NCBI RefSeq assembly: GCF_900109085.1
Contig: NZ_FNYW01000017.1
Span: forward strand, 1-38,405
Direction: 5' to 3'
Origin: Alkalibacterium gilvum
Lineage (GTDB): Bacteria > Bacillota > Bacilli > Lactobacillales > Carnobacteriaceae_A
Length of the DNA: 38,405 nucleotides
Shown here: positions 18,696 through 27,610 of the stretch, piece by piece
Position numbering within the stretch: position 1 is the first letter of the stretch
Layout of the letters: every line of letters begins with the position of its first letter
Made by a program: the position numbers and the translations under genes
Notes under the pieces: generated by a model
Database searches by the model: none
Told to the model about the DNA's origin: nothing
The model's input: the letters and a program-made list of their open reading frames with translations, nothing else

Positions 18696-21677
18696 CTAAT
18701 CTTGTGTTTTCAACGCTTCTACCATATCCACATTTTTTAATTTAAAATGCATCACTAGCATTACTAAACTGCTAAAGAAGAACATCAACAGGAATGAATA
18801 GAGGTAACTGGACCAGGCAATTTGATTAATGAAGCGCATGACATCAAGTTCTGCCGTTTGTAAAACAAATTGATGCATAAAGATACCCAGTACAAAACCT
18901 ACAACAATACCCATGATTGTCAAGACAAAGTTTTCACGGTATACATACATGGTTACTTCTTTATCATAAAAACCAAGAACTTTAATTGTGGATAATTCTC
19001 TGATTCGTTCAGATACATTTATATTTGTAAGGTTATACAAAACGACAAAGGCGAGTGATGCAGCTGATATAATTAAAACTACAGTAACAACATTCAAACT
19101 GTCCATCGAATTCTGGAATTCTTCTTTTATAGAAGAAACAAACGTTATCCCCAGCACTCCCTCTTCTTCTGTTAATTTTTCGCCTAACTCATCTTCACTG
19201 ACGGCGTCTTCATATTTCAACAAACTCGTATTATATGCAATATCATCTTTAACTACTTGGTTATAATAGTCTTTTGACATGTATATAAAGTGTTCGACAT
19301 ATTGTTCAGAGATACCAGCAATTTTTATTTCGCTAGTTTTTCCTTCATCCCATTCCATTTCTATCGTATCACCGGTAGTTACTTCCAGTAAATCAGCAAG
19401 TTTATCAGTGATAATTGCTCCCTCATCTGACAACTTATATTTAGATGTTTGATCATCCCGATCTCTTAAAACGACAAAGTCTTGGAATACTGTTTCATCA
19501 TCGGGAACAAGGAGTGTCGCATCACGCGTTTCGCTCCCTTTATCTACCGTGATACTTTCTTGTAGTGACTGTAGTTGCTTTTCAAAACCATCGACCTCAT
19601 TAAGTGTCTCGGCAATAAACTCTTGCTCTTCTTTATTTGCATCAGAATCCTCAGTCACAATGGCCTGATAAAGATTGATTTCGCCGAATTGTACATCAGT
19701 AATATCGGCTATTGAATCCGAAAGACCAAACCCAGTAAGAAGTAAAGCTGTTCCTCCAGCCACTCCAAATAACGTCATCAACATTCGACGTTTATATCTA
19801 AATAAGTTCCTTGAAGAAACTTTTTGAATAAATGAGAATCGTTTCCAAATAAACGGAATGCGTTCCAAGAAGATACGCTTCCCTTTTTTAGGCGCTTTGG
19901 GCCTTAGTAAGGTTGCCGCATTACTGCGTAAGGATAATCTTACAGATACTAAGGTTGATAAACCTGTAGCTAGTAAAGCAGCTATCATTGAAATGGTAGC
20001 ATAGTTCCAATAAAAATGCGTCTCAGCTGAAGGCAAGTTATAGAGTGAGCTGTACGCATCAAGAATAACACTTGGGAATAACCAATAACCTAAGAATAAG
20101 CCCAATAAACTACCAAATAATGTCGCAATAAATGCATAGACGAAATATTTAGCAGCAATCGACATATTCCCATACCCTAAAGCTTTAAGCGTACCGATCT
20201 GATTTCTGCCTTCATCGACCATACGAGTCATCGTTGTCAATGAAATGAGGGCCGCTAGCATAAAGAAAAAGACTGGGAAAATTCTTGCTATAGCGCTAAT
20301 ACGGTCAGCATTTTCGCTAAATTCCTCATAGCCTGCAAAAGAAGTTCTGTCTTTGACAAAATATTCCGGTTCTTCCAAATCAGCTAACTGCTCTTCGGCT
20401 TCCTTTAGATCAATCTGTGCTTCATCAATTTCTTTGTTTGCTTTCGCTTCTTTTTCTTCAAATTCCGCTAGGCCCTCTTGATATTCTGCTTCAGCGTCGT
20501 CAAGTTCTATTCGTGCTTGCTCAAGTTCTTCTCTTGACGTTGCAAGTCTTTGTTCAAGTTGATTTTCTGCTTGTTGAACTTCTTCAAGTCCTGCTAAAAC
20601 CTGTTGTTCTTGAACCAATAGTTGTTCATATGCAGCTGAATTCTCCCTCTGCGCTTCTTTAAGTTGATTTTTATTTCCTTGTATTTCATTTAATGCTTGA
20701 TTTAAATTTTCTCGTTCACTTTCGATTTCAGCACGGGCATTCGCTTCTTCTGTCTGGAGCTCGTCCTTCCCGGTTTCATAATCCGCGTAACCTTCATCAA
20801 TCTCTTTACGTGAATCGTTTAGTTCCTGTCGACCTTCTTCAAGGTCTTGCTTTGCCTCTTCAATTTCTGCATACCCATCATCTATTTCCTTTTCAATTTC
20901 ATCGTACAGCTTTTCATATCTTTCTTCGGGACGGCTAGAAAACACGTCTTCAACATCATTTGTTTTTTCTTTTATAAACGATTGGTAATCATCAGAATAG
21001 GATTCATACTGATTCGATTGATCAAACAGAACATAGGCGTCAGTATAAACCTCCATATCAAAAACGTCAGAAGATACTACAGAAAAGCCATCTAAATTAC
21101 CATTTCCGATTGTTGTATTTCCGCGACTCGAACGTTCGATAAATAAAGGACTTTTAACAAAACCTACAACTTTGAAAGTATCTTGCTTAAATGTGTTGTC
21201 TTGACTATCTGAACTTTCTTCATTTATTTTAACTTCATCGCCAATAGAATATTTATTAGCATAACTGCTTGTCTGATCTAGAGCGATTTCATCAGTACTT
21301 TTAGGCAGTCGTCCTTCAATAATTTTAAAATCATTAATATTTTCTCGGTTTTCATTCCAACTATATACCTTTGAAGTTAAACCTGTTTTGTTGAAAATAA
21401 CATCTTTACTATAAAGATAATTAATATCTGCATTCTCAACCGATTCAAGAAGTTTCTTATCCTCGTCTGCCAATCCCATAGTTGAAAAGACATGCAAATC
21501 ACTTAAGTTTTGCTCATCATAATATGAATCTGCTGTATCGATCATAACTGGACCTGTCGCGCTTAAACCAGCATAAAAAGCAACCCCAATTAAAATAATG
21601 GCAAAAATAGACAGAAAGCGGGTCTTACTTCGCATGATTTCTCTAAATGTGTCTTTCCATAATGCGCTTTTCTTCAT
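18696..21677 (-). CDS. Large FtsX/MacB-type ABC transporter permease with long coiled coil
   Basis: This 993-residue membrane protein carries one transmembrane helix near residues 20-40, an extracellular domain, a long charged coiled coil (about 252-435, full of Glu, Lys and Gln), the first FtsX domain with three helices (about 460-580), a further helix near 635-655, a second extracellular domain, and a second FtsX domain at the C-terminus (about 860-985). This is the layout of MacB-like type VII ABC permeases, which work as mechanotransducers, not classical importers. The substrate cannot be read from the sequence; export of lipoproteins, peptides or control of envelope stress are all possible. 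It is preceded by its ATPase gene (25-base gap) and followed by the thioredoxin-like gene. Confidence 0.87.
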   Translation of the reverse strand: MKKSALWKDTFREIMRSKTRFLSIFAIILIGVAFYAGLSATGPVMIDTADSYYDEQNLSDLHVFSTMGLADEDKKLLESVENADINYLYSKDVIFNKTGLTSKVYSWNENRENINDFKIIEGRLPKSTDEIALDQTSSYANKYSIGDEVKINEESSDSQDNTFKQDTFKVVGFVKSPLFIERSSRGNTTIGNGNLDGFSVVSSDVFDMEVYTDAYVLFDQSNQYESYSDDYQSFIKEKTNDVEDVFSSRPEERYEKLYDEIEKEIDDGYAEIEEAKQDLEEGRQELNDSRKEIDEGYADYETGKDELQTEEANARAEIESERENLNQALNEIQGNKNQLKEAQRENSAAYEQLLVQEQQVLAGLEEVQQAENQLEQRLATSREELEQARIELDDAEAEYQEGLAEFEEKEAKANKEIDEAQIDLKEAEEQLADLEEPEYFVKDRTSFAGYEEFSENADRISAIARIFPVFFFMLAALISLTTMTRMVDEGRNQIGTLKALGYGNMSIAAKYFVYAFIATLFGSLLGLFLGYWLFPSVILDAYSSLYNLPSAETHFYWNYATISMIAALLATGLSTLVSVRLSLRSNAATLLRPKAPKKGKRIFLERIPFIWKRFSFIQKVSSRNLFRYKRRMLMTLFGVAGGTALLLTGFGLSDSIADITDVQFGEINLYQAIVTEDSDANKEEQEFIAETLNEVDGFEKQLQSLQESITVDKGSETRDATLLVPDDETVFQDFVVLRDRDDQTSKYKLSDEGAIITDKLADLLEVTTGDTIEMEWDEGKTSEIKIAGISEQYVEHFIYMSKDYYNQVVKDDIAYNTSLLKYEDAVSEDELGEKLTEEEGVLGITFVSSIKEEFQNSMDSLNVVTVVLIISAASLAFVVLYNLTNINVSERIRELSTIKVLGFYDKEVTMYVYRENFVLTIMGIVVGFVLGIFMHQFVLQTAELDVMRFINQIAWSSYLYSFLLMFFFSSLVMLVMHFKLKNVDMVEALKTQD

Positions 21678-21702
21678 TTCACACCCTCATTTTCTCTACA
21701 TT

Positions 21703-22407
21703 CTACCATTCAATCGAGTCAACTGATTGTGGTTTGTCATTCAATGTTATCTCTTTTACTTTGGCGTTTTTTATATCTATTACACGGTCAGCCATTGGAG
21801 CGATTGCACGGTTGTGTGTAATCACAACGACGGTAGCCCCAAATTCTTCTTTCGAACGACTCAATAAATCTAAAACCTTTTTACCTGTTTCAAAGTCTAA
21901 AGCTCCCGTGGGCTCGTCACAAAGTAATAATTTAGGCTGCTTAGCCAAGGCACGAGCAATAGCTACACGCTGCTGTTCCCCACCTGATAATTGCGCTGGA
22001 AAATTATTCATTCTATCTTCTAGTCCCACGCTAATAAGAATATCTTCAGCATCCAAAGCATTTGGAGAAATTTCAGCAGCCAATTCGACATTCTCTTTGG
22101 CTGTTAAGTTGGGAATAAGGTTATAGTTCTGGAATATAAAGCCAACATCCTTGCGGCGATATTCAGTAAGCTGCTCTTCTTTGAAGCCAACTATATTCGT
22201 CCCGTCAATAATCACATTTCCTTCATCAGCCGAATCCATTCCTCCTAATATATTTAAAACAGTTGTTTTTCCTGCTCCACTAGGGCCCACAATTACAGCA
22301 AATTCATTTTTCTCTATATCGAACGTTATTCCATCATTCGCAACAACGACTGTTTCTCCTGATGTATAACGTTTTATTTCATCTTTTACAGATATATATG
22401 CAGTCAT
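21703..22407 (-). CDS. ABC transporter ATP-binding protein, MacB/LolD type
   Basis: This is a 234-residue ATPase that powers the large permease encoded just downstream. Walker A GPSGAGKT (41-48), Q-loop in FIFQNYNLIPN, signature LSGGEQQR (140-147), Walker B and D-loop in LLLCDEPTGALD (160-171), and the switch His in VVVITHNRAIA are all intact. The DEPTGALD form is characteristic of the LolD/MacB/FtsE group. The ATG has AAAGGACG upstream. A promoter-like extended -10 lies 38-46 bases before the start. Confidence 0.93.
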   Translation of the reverse strand: MTAYISVKDEIKRYTSGETVVVANDGITFDIEKNEFAVIVGPSGAGKTTVLNILGGMDSADEGNVIIDGTNIVGFKEEQLTEYRRKDVGFIFQNYNLIPNLTAKENVELAAEISPNALDAEDILISVGLEDRMNNFPAQLSGGEQQRVAIARALAKQPKLLLCDEPTGALDFETGKKVLDLLSRSKEEFGATVVVITHNRAIAPMADRVIDIKNAKVKEITLNDKPQSVDSIEW

Positions 22408-22444
22408 ATTTCTTCGTCCTTTCTTTACCAGTACCTATCTCTCT

Positions 22445-22453
22445 ATTTTATCA
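22445..22453 (-). promoter_or_regulatory. Candidate extended -10 promoter of the ABC transporter operon
   Basis: On the minus strand TGATAAAAT combines the TGN extension with a TAAAAT -10 box. No good -35 is present at 16-18 bases. It is the best candidate in the 120 bases between the preceding terminator and the ATPase gene. Confidence 0.4.
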
Positions 22454-22529
22454 TAGATAATAAACTTTAAATCTTGTTTTATAAATCTTCGCCATTTTTT
22501 CACTAATTAATCATAACTCAAACAAAAAA

Positions 22530-22553
22530 AGAAGCAGTTTAAAAGCTGCTTCT
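22530..22553. terminator. Bidirectional intrinsic terminator after the RlmI-like gene
   Basis: AGAAGCAG (22530-22537) pairs with CTGCTTCT (22546-22553) around an 8-base loop. A long T-run follows on both strands (TTTTTTT on minus, CTTTTTT on plus). On the minus strand it ends transcription of the RlmI-like gene, whose stop is 9 bases away. Confidence 0.88.
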
Positions 22554-22561
22554 CTTTTTTA

Positions 22562-23743
22562 TTATTTCTTCGCTTTTTCTAAAGCAAACACCTTTAAATA
22601 ATCTGATTCTGGATGTTGTTTATCTACTGGGAAATCCTCTGGCAAATGAAACTCTTCTAAAAGATACGCATCCACATTCAATCCTGAAAAGGCCTGATTA
22701 ACGCTGTCAAAGAAATCATCCCTTGTTACATTCCATGCATTAGTGGAAGTAATGATTAATCCACCCGGCGCAAGAATATGAATCGCTTCTTTGACTAATT
22801 CAGTGTAGTCTTTATCAACACTGAATGTTCTCTTTTTAGTTCGAGCAAATGTTGGAGGATCTAGAACAATTAAATCAAATGTTAATCGGTGTTTCTTAGC
22901 ATAATCCAAATATGAGAAGACATCCATTACACGTATCTCATGTTGATTACTATCTAATCCATTCACATCAAACTGTTCCTTAGTCCGTTCTTTACTCCGG
23001 TTTGCAACATCAACATTCACCGTTTTAATTGCGCCACCCATAGCTGCAGCAACAGAAAAAGCACCTGTATAACTGAAGGCGTTAAGAACCGTTTTTCCTA
23101 AGCCCCATTTTTCCATTATTTTTCTTCTTACATTTCGTTGGTCAAGAAATAATCCTGTCATCCAACCTTCATCAAGATAGATATTATAATGAATCCCGTT
23201 TTCTTTCACCACAAGAGGTTCCGAAGCTTTGTCGCCTCCAATGAATCGACTTTTGTGAGGCGCTTTTGGATAACGACATTTTTCATAAATACCCTTAAAT
23301 TCAGGGACTGCTTTTTTAAACGCTTCTACAAGCATATCTTTTTGCTGATATATTCCATCACTATACCAAGAGAATACATAATAACCTTCGTAATAATCGA
23401 TGGTTAACCCTCCAGCGCCGTCTCCTTCTCCATTAAAGAAACGAAAGGCTGTTGTTTGATCATCAGCGTAAAATGCTGTTCTTCTGTCATATGCTGCTTT
23501 AAATAATTGAGTGAAAAAGCTTTCATCTATTTGAATCGATTCATTTAAAGATAGGACATATCCAATCGTTTTTCTTTCTCTACCAATATAACCATAGGCA
23601 ACAAATCTGTTATGCCTATCAACTAACTTAACAAACTCACCTTCAACGAGGTAATCTTTATTCACAAAATCCAATTCGAGAAGAAGTGGAAAGCCTTTTT
23701 TAATCCGATTTGTTGCTAATTCTTTGATTTTTAAAACGTTCAT
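22562..23743 (-). CDS. RlmI-like rRNA methyltransferase (PUA + SAM domain)
   Basis: This 393-residue enzyme belongs to the RlmI/RlmK/YwbD group. E. coli RlmI makes 5-methylcytidine at position 1962 of 23S rRNA. An N-terminal PUA domain (about residues 1-75) is followed by a linker domain and a Rossmann methyltransferase domain with GLFLDQR, LNAFSYTGAFSVAAA (cofactor site), NVDVANRS and VLDPPTFAR (catalytic motif). The exact target here is inferred from the family. The gene is a single transcription unit with its own extended -10 promoter and a strong terminator. Confidence 0.85.
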   Translation of the reverse strand: MNVLKIKELATNRIKKGFPLLLELDFVNKDYLVEGEFVKLVDRHNRFVAYGYIGRERKTIGYVLSLNESIQIDESFFTQLFKAAYDRRTAFYADDQTTAFRFFNGEGDGAGGLTIDYYEGYYVFSWYSDGIYQQKDMLVEAFKKAVPEFKGIYEKCRYPKAPHKSRFIGGDKASEPLVVKENGIHYNIYLDEGWMTGLFLDQRNVRRKIMEKWGLGKTVLNAFSYTGAFSVAAAMGGAIKTVNVDVANRSKERTKEQFDVNGLDSNQHEIRVMDVFSYLDYAKKHRLTFDLIVLDPPTFARTKKRTFSVDKDYTELVKEAIHILAPGGLIITSTNAWNVTRDDFFDSVNQAFSGLNVDAYLLEEFHLPEDFPVDKQHPESDYLKVFALEKAKK

Positions 23744-23785
23744 AACGTACTCCTTTTTAGTTTTACACTTTTAATTTTCATAATA

Positions 23786-23794
23786 AGTATATCA
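23786..23794 (-). promoter_or_regulatory. Extended -10 promoter of the RlmI-like gene
   Basis: On the minus strand TGATATACT gives an extended -10 (TGN plus TATACT, 23786-23791). The -35 region is poor. It lies about 45 bases before the ATG. Confidence 0.5.
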
Positions 23795-23828
23795 TAAATA
23801 CTAGATACACACAGAACTTAAAAAATGA

Positions 23829-23863
23829 AAAAGCAGACGTTAACTAACTTAACGTCCACTTTT
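23829..23863 (-). terminator. Intrinsic terminator of ltaS
   Basis: On the minus strand AAAAG, two unpaired bases and GACGTTAA pair with TTAACGTC, two unpaired bases and CTTTTT around a short loop. It lies 4 bases after the LtaS stop codon and is followed by a second T-run. Confidence 0.82.
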
Positions 23864-23867
23864 ACAT

Positions 23868-26015
23868 TTAATTCAACTTGTCAAAATTTGGTTTTGTTTC
23901 AGGATCGAGCGTTTCAAGAAATTCGTTGTAATTCATTTCATCAATTAATTCGGGTGCATCTGATTCGTAGAGTGTTTCACTCGATAGGCCATCTCTTTGT
24001 TTTAATAACGTCTCACCATCTTCCGCATTCAAGCTATCCAACTGATCAGCGTAAATATAATCGTTAGGTTCAAACCCTTGAATAGTCGATGGTGTGTAAA
24101 AGCGGAGTAAATCAAGCATCATCATTTGATTAGAATGACTCAATTCTTCTCTGGCCCTATCTCGAATATCATGAAGTTCCTCAATCTCTTTTTCGGATAG
24201 TGTGTCTGTGATATCTGTACCTTCTTTATCATAAATCGTTTGACCAATAAATGTGTAATCTTCTGTCATGACGCGTCCATTTCTAAGAGGAACTGTATTA
24301 TCATGATTTCCTGATAATAAATCTTGCCCCATGAATAAGAACTCGTCTGTCTCCATTCCTAACAAATGTAGAAGTGTCGGTAACATGTCTACTTGCCCAC
24401 TAAAGGTTTCAAATTCTTTACCATTTCCAGCACCTGGTACGTGCATGATCAGAGGGACTCTCTGCATTTGTGCATCATCATACTCATTCCAGTCGCCTTC
24501 CTCTTTACCAACCAGTTCGGCTAAACGAGGATTACGCATGTTGGAAATACCATAATGATCACCATAAAGCACAACGATGGAATCTTCGTAAAGACCACTA
24601 TTTTTTAGATAGTTAAAGAACTCTTCAATTGCCTGGTCCAAGTAGTTAGCAGTAGCAAAATACTGATTTATTGTGTCATCTGATGTTTGTGCAAGTGGGA
24701 ACCCTTGATTCTTTTCATCTAAAGGATAAGGGAAGTGGTTCGTAACTGTCACAAATTTAGTATAGAAAGGTTGGGGTAACTTCTCAATATACTCAACAGA
24801 ATCTTTGAAAAACAATTTATCTTTCAGGCCGTACTCTAATGAACGGTCCCCAGACACATTATAAAAGGCTGAATCAAAGAAGTAGTCATAACCAAAGTTA
24901 CGATACGTGTCGGTTCTATTCCAGAATGACCCGACATTTCCATGAAACGCAGCGGATGTATAATTACCTTTTTGTTCTAAAATAGCTGGTGCTGCATGGA
25001 ATGAATTGGTTGACCCAAGCGTTTGGAACGCGCTACCTTCGGATAAGCCATAGAGTGATGTTTCTGCTAAAACTTCCGCATCACTTGATTTACCCTGGCC
25101 AGTCTGATGGAAAAAGTTACTGAAACTGTATGAGTCTTCATTGTTATATAGACTATTTACAAACGGCATGACTTCGTGTTTAACGCCATTTTCATCTTCC
25201 AATTCATAGTTGATGACAAACTGCTGGACACTTTCCATCGCAATAACAATGACGTTCTTATCCTTGGCAGCGCCAAAATATTCTGGATTAGGCTCTTTAT
25301 AATTATCTCTCGTAAAGTCAATAATATCATTTAACTGTGTTTCATCCGCACTTGCTCTAATTTGGCTATTTTGTGCTGTTTGAAAAAGATCATAACCAGA
25401 AAAGAAATTCAACCCCATATACTTAACAATATAATTTCTATCAAAAGTTCGTGTTAACAATTGTGGACGATCAATTTCTGCCAAAGTTAAGTTTCCTACG
25501 AAAAGTGATAGACCTAAAGCTGTTACAGCAAAAATTTCACGTTTTTTTACTGGTTTTTGATACAATTTCAAAACACTTTTACGTTTGCGTATATAAACCG
25601 CAACTAAAAGAACAATATCAAACCAATAAATAAAATCCCAAGGTCGCATCATCGCAAATGTAGACGCAATGACTCCTTTTGATACGTTATTTGATCCAAC
25701 TAAGATATTTGTTGTTAAGAAATCTGAAAACTCCCTGTAATAAAGGACATTCGCGTAAAGTAACAATGTTGCCGCAAATAGGAACCCTAATAAAACAAAG
25801 AATGATGTCTTTGGCTTTTTAAAATAAAGTGAAATAGAAAATAGTATGAGGATGATTGCCAATGGATTAATAAATAATAGGAAGTTTTGAACAACGCCCG
25901 AAACACCTAAGTCAAACTCAATCCAGTAAGCTGCATATGTTTTCAGCCATAAAAATATACTGACTACTCCAAATAGCATATTCCTTCTATTGAAAATTTG
26001 TTTCTTTTTAAACAT
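23868..26015 (-). CDS. ltaS: Lipoteichoic acid synthase, LtaS type
   Basis: LtaS polymerises glycerol phosphate taken from phosphatidylglycerol into lipoteichoic acid, releasing diacylglycerol. Five transmembrane helices (within residues 12-180) are followed by an extracellular sulfatase-fold domain. Catalytic positions line up with S. aureus LtaS: Glu261 in MESVQ (Glu255), Asp486-His487 in YGDHYG (Asp475-His476), and His427 in TNHFPY. The nucleophile position, Thr300 in S. aureus within GKTSD, is Ser310 here (GKSSD, codon TCA). Ser can serve as nucleophile in this superfamily, so activity is still possible. At 715 residues the C-terminal tail is longer than in the 646-residue S. aureus protein. 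It is a single-gene unit with its own promoter and terminator. Confidence 0.9.
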   Translation of the reverse strand: MFKKKQIFNRRNMLFGVVSIFLWLKTYAAYWIEFDLGVSGVVQNFLLFINPLAIILILFSISLYFKKPKTSFFVLLGFLFAATLLLYANVLYYREFSDFLTTNILVGSNNVSKGVIASTFAMMRPWDFIYWFDIVLLVAVYIRKRKSVLKLYQKPVKKREIFAVTALGLSLFVGNLTLAEIDRPQLLTRTFDRNYIVKYMGLNFFSGYDLFQTAQNSQIRASADETQLNDIIDFTRDNYKEPNPEYFGAAKDKNVIVIAMESVQQFVINYELEDENGVKHEVMPFVNSLYNNEDSYSFSNFFHQTGQGKSSDAEVLAETSLYGLSEGSAFQTLGSTNSFHAAPAILEQKGNYTSAAFHGNVGSFWNRTDTYRNFGYDYFFDSAFYNVSGDRSLEYGLKDKLFFKDSVEYIEKLPQPFYTKFVTVTNHFPYPLDEKNQGFPLAQTSDDTINQYFATANYLDQAIEEFFNYLKNSGLYEDSIVVLYGDHYGISNMRNPRLAELVGKEEGDWNEYDDAQMQRVPLIMHVPGAGNGKEFETFSGQVDMLPTLLHLLGMETDEFLFMGQDLLSGNHDNTVPLRNGRVMTEDYTFIGQTIYDKEGTDITDTLSEKEIEELHDIRDRAREELSHSNQMMMLDLLRFYTPSTIQGFEPNDYIYADQLDSLNAEDGETLLKQRDGLSSETLYESDAPELIDEMNYNEFLETLDPETKPNFDKLN

Positions 26016-26089
26016 AACAAGTCCTTCTTTTTTTGTATTTTTAGTAATTATTCAGTTGATACGTTTTGAAACTCCTGAAACTAGACTCC

Positions 26090-26119
26090 ATTATAATGCA
26101 AATGATAAGAATTAATCAA
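26090..26119 (-). promoter_or_regulatory. Promoter of ltaS
   Basis: On the minus strand TTGATT (26114-26119) and a consensus TATAAT (26090-26095) are separated by 18 bases. The transcript would carry a leader of about 65 bases before the LtaS ATG. Confidence 0.68.
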
Positions 26120-26135
26120 TACAAAAGAATCTACG

Positions 26136-26179
26136 AAAAGAGCCGATGTTTTAATTTTTCTTAAAACATCGGCTCTTTT
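26136..26179. terminator. Terminator after the histidine kinase, 19-bp perfect stem
   Basis: AAAAGAGCCGATGTTTTAA (26136-26154) pairs without mismatch with its complement at 26161-26179 around a 6-base loop. The stem begins at the kinase stop codon, so the two overlap by one base. T-runs lie on both sides. Confidence 0.9.
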
Positions 26180-27609
26180 TACTCCTTATCAGGAAAAATA
26201 ATGGTAAATATTGTTCCTTCGTTGACCTTGCTTTCGACATAGATATTTGCATTATGAAGTTGTACTAATTGCTGGACAATAGCTAGACCGAGGCCAGATT
26301 CCCCAAATTTTGTTTTCGTACGAGATAAATCTGCTTTATAGTATCTTTCCCAGATATTACCTATTTGAAACTCTGTCATTCCGATTCCAGTATCGCTAAT
26401 GGTAATTTCTGTTCCATTTTTAACTTTTTTACTCGCTATTGTTATCGTGCCATTTTCAGTAAATTGAATAGCGTTTTTAATTAAATTAACTAATATTTGT
26501 TTCAAACGATCATAATCTGCGTAGACATGCAAATGTTCCATATCACCAATAACCAATTCATTGGAGGAGTCTTTAATAATCTCTTTCATCTGTTCACTTA
26601 TCTCTTCGACTATTTCAGTAAGTGGAATACGATGCTTACTCAAGATAATCCGATTAGAGCGAATATTTTCATAGTCCATATTCTCACTAACTAATCGTAT
26701 CAGTCGTCTTGTTTCTTTCCTCATAAGTTTTATACTTCTTAAGCGTTGACTTTCAGGAATAACATCATGTTCTAAACCTTCAAGCAGTCCATTAATTGTA
26801 GTCAATGGCGTCCGCATTTCGTGTGCAGCATCCTGCATAAAACTTTTCCTTCGCTCCTCTTGATTCAGGACCTCATCTTGAGATTCCTTCAAGGCAACTA
26901 CCATACGGTTAAAATCTCTAGTCAGAAAATCTATTTCATCACGTTCACTATGTTCAAGTTGGATCGTATACTCGCCACCCGCAACTTTATGAGCAGCTTT
27001 TCGTAAACGATTAACGCGCTTCACTTGATAGTGAGCAAATATCACACTTAACAGTATGGCTGCCATGGCAGAAATCAAGAAGGCACTGAATAAGTCGCCC
27101 TTTAATTCTTCCATCTGGCGATTAATATGACTTACTGGAGCAGTGACAGTTATAAATCCCGCGAAATCTTGATTATTTTCATTGAAATAAGGCAAATATA
27201 CGAGTGTTGTTTCACTGGGATTACCTAACAAATCTTCGCTGTGGGTCGTTAAAGAGATACGTTCGCCTGATTCGAGTTGATTAAGTTGCTCATCGTCAAT
27301 ATTTGCTCGAAAATTATTTGGCAAATTTGGATATAATATCGTTCCGTTTTTATTAAATACGAAAAAAGAAACTTCCTGTTCAGCCAGCACCTGACGAATC
27401 GTGTCTAATTGTGTTGGATTTATATCTTCATTAATGACAGATTCAGCATAACTAAATAAACGATTTTCTGTATCATTCAAGGCTGTTCTTCGACCAAAAA
27501 GGACTAAAGAAATAATAGTTATGGTCATCAGAAGAATAATTACAGCTAAAAAACCCAGAAACTGTTGAAAAAAGTAAGGAAGCTTCATTTTGGTTAAGGG
27601 TAGCTTCAT
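26179..27609 (-). CDS. Sensor histidine kinase
   Basis: This is a membrane-bound histidine kinase paired with the response regulator just upstream. Order: transmembrane helix 1 at the N-terminus, an extracellular sensor domain of about 135 residues, transmembrane helix 2, HAMP, HisKA with the phosphorylated His in AAHEMRTPLTTINGL, and the ATPase domain with NLIKNAIQFTENG, DTGIGM and ESGLGLAIVQQL. The ligand is not evident. I use the ATG at 27609, which begins one base after the regulator's stop (TAAGATG). A longer frame starts at 27633 inside the regulator gene, and a later ATG is at 27585; none has a good ribosome binding site. The first codons are a tandem duplication encoding LTKMKLP twice. 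Confidence 0.88.
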   Translation of the reverse strand: MKLPLTKMKLPYFFQQFLGFLAVIILLMTITIISLVLFGRRTALNDTENRLFSYAESVINEDINPTQLDTIRQVLAEQEVSFFVFNKNGTILYPNLPNNFRANIDDEQLNQLESGERISLTTHSEDLLGNPSETTLVYLPYFNENNQDFAGFITVTAPVSHINRQMEELKGDLFSAFLISAMAAILLSVIFAHYQVKRVNRLRKAAHKVAGGEYTIQLEHSERDEIDFLTRDFNRMVVALKESQDEVLNQEERRKSFMQDAAHEMRTPLTTINGLLEGLEHDVIPESQRLRSIKLMRKETRRLIRLVSENMDYENIRSNRIILSKHRIPLTEIVEEISEQMKEIIKDSSNELVIGDMEHLHVYADYDRLKQILVNLIKNAIQFTENGTITIASKKVKNGTEITISDTGIGMTEFQIGNIWERYYKADLSRTKTKFGESGLGLAIVQQLVQLHNANIYVESKVNEGTIFTIIFPDKE

Positions 27610-27610
27610 C

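Noticed and set aside
20417-20938. Two plus-strand open frames rich in Leu, opposite the permease coiled coil
   Set aside because: They are shadows of the Glu/Lys/Gln-rich coiled coil read on the opposite strand, with no ribosome binding site.
21647-22126. 159-codon plus-strand open frame opposite the ABC ATPase gene
   Set aside because: It lies antisense to a well-supported ATPase, has no family signature and no good start signal.
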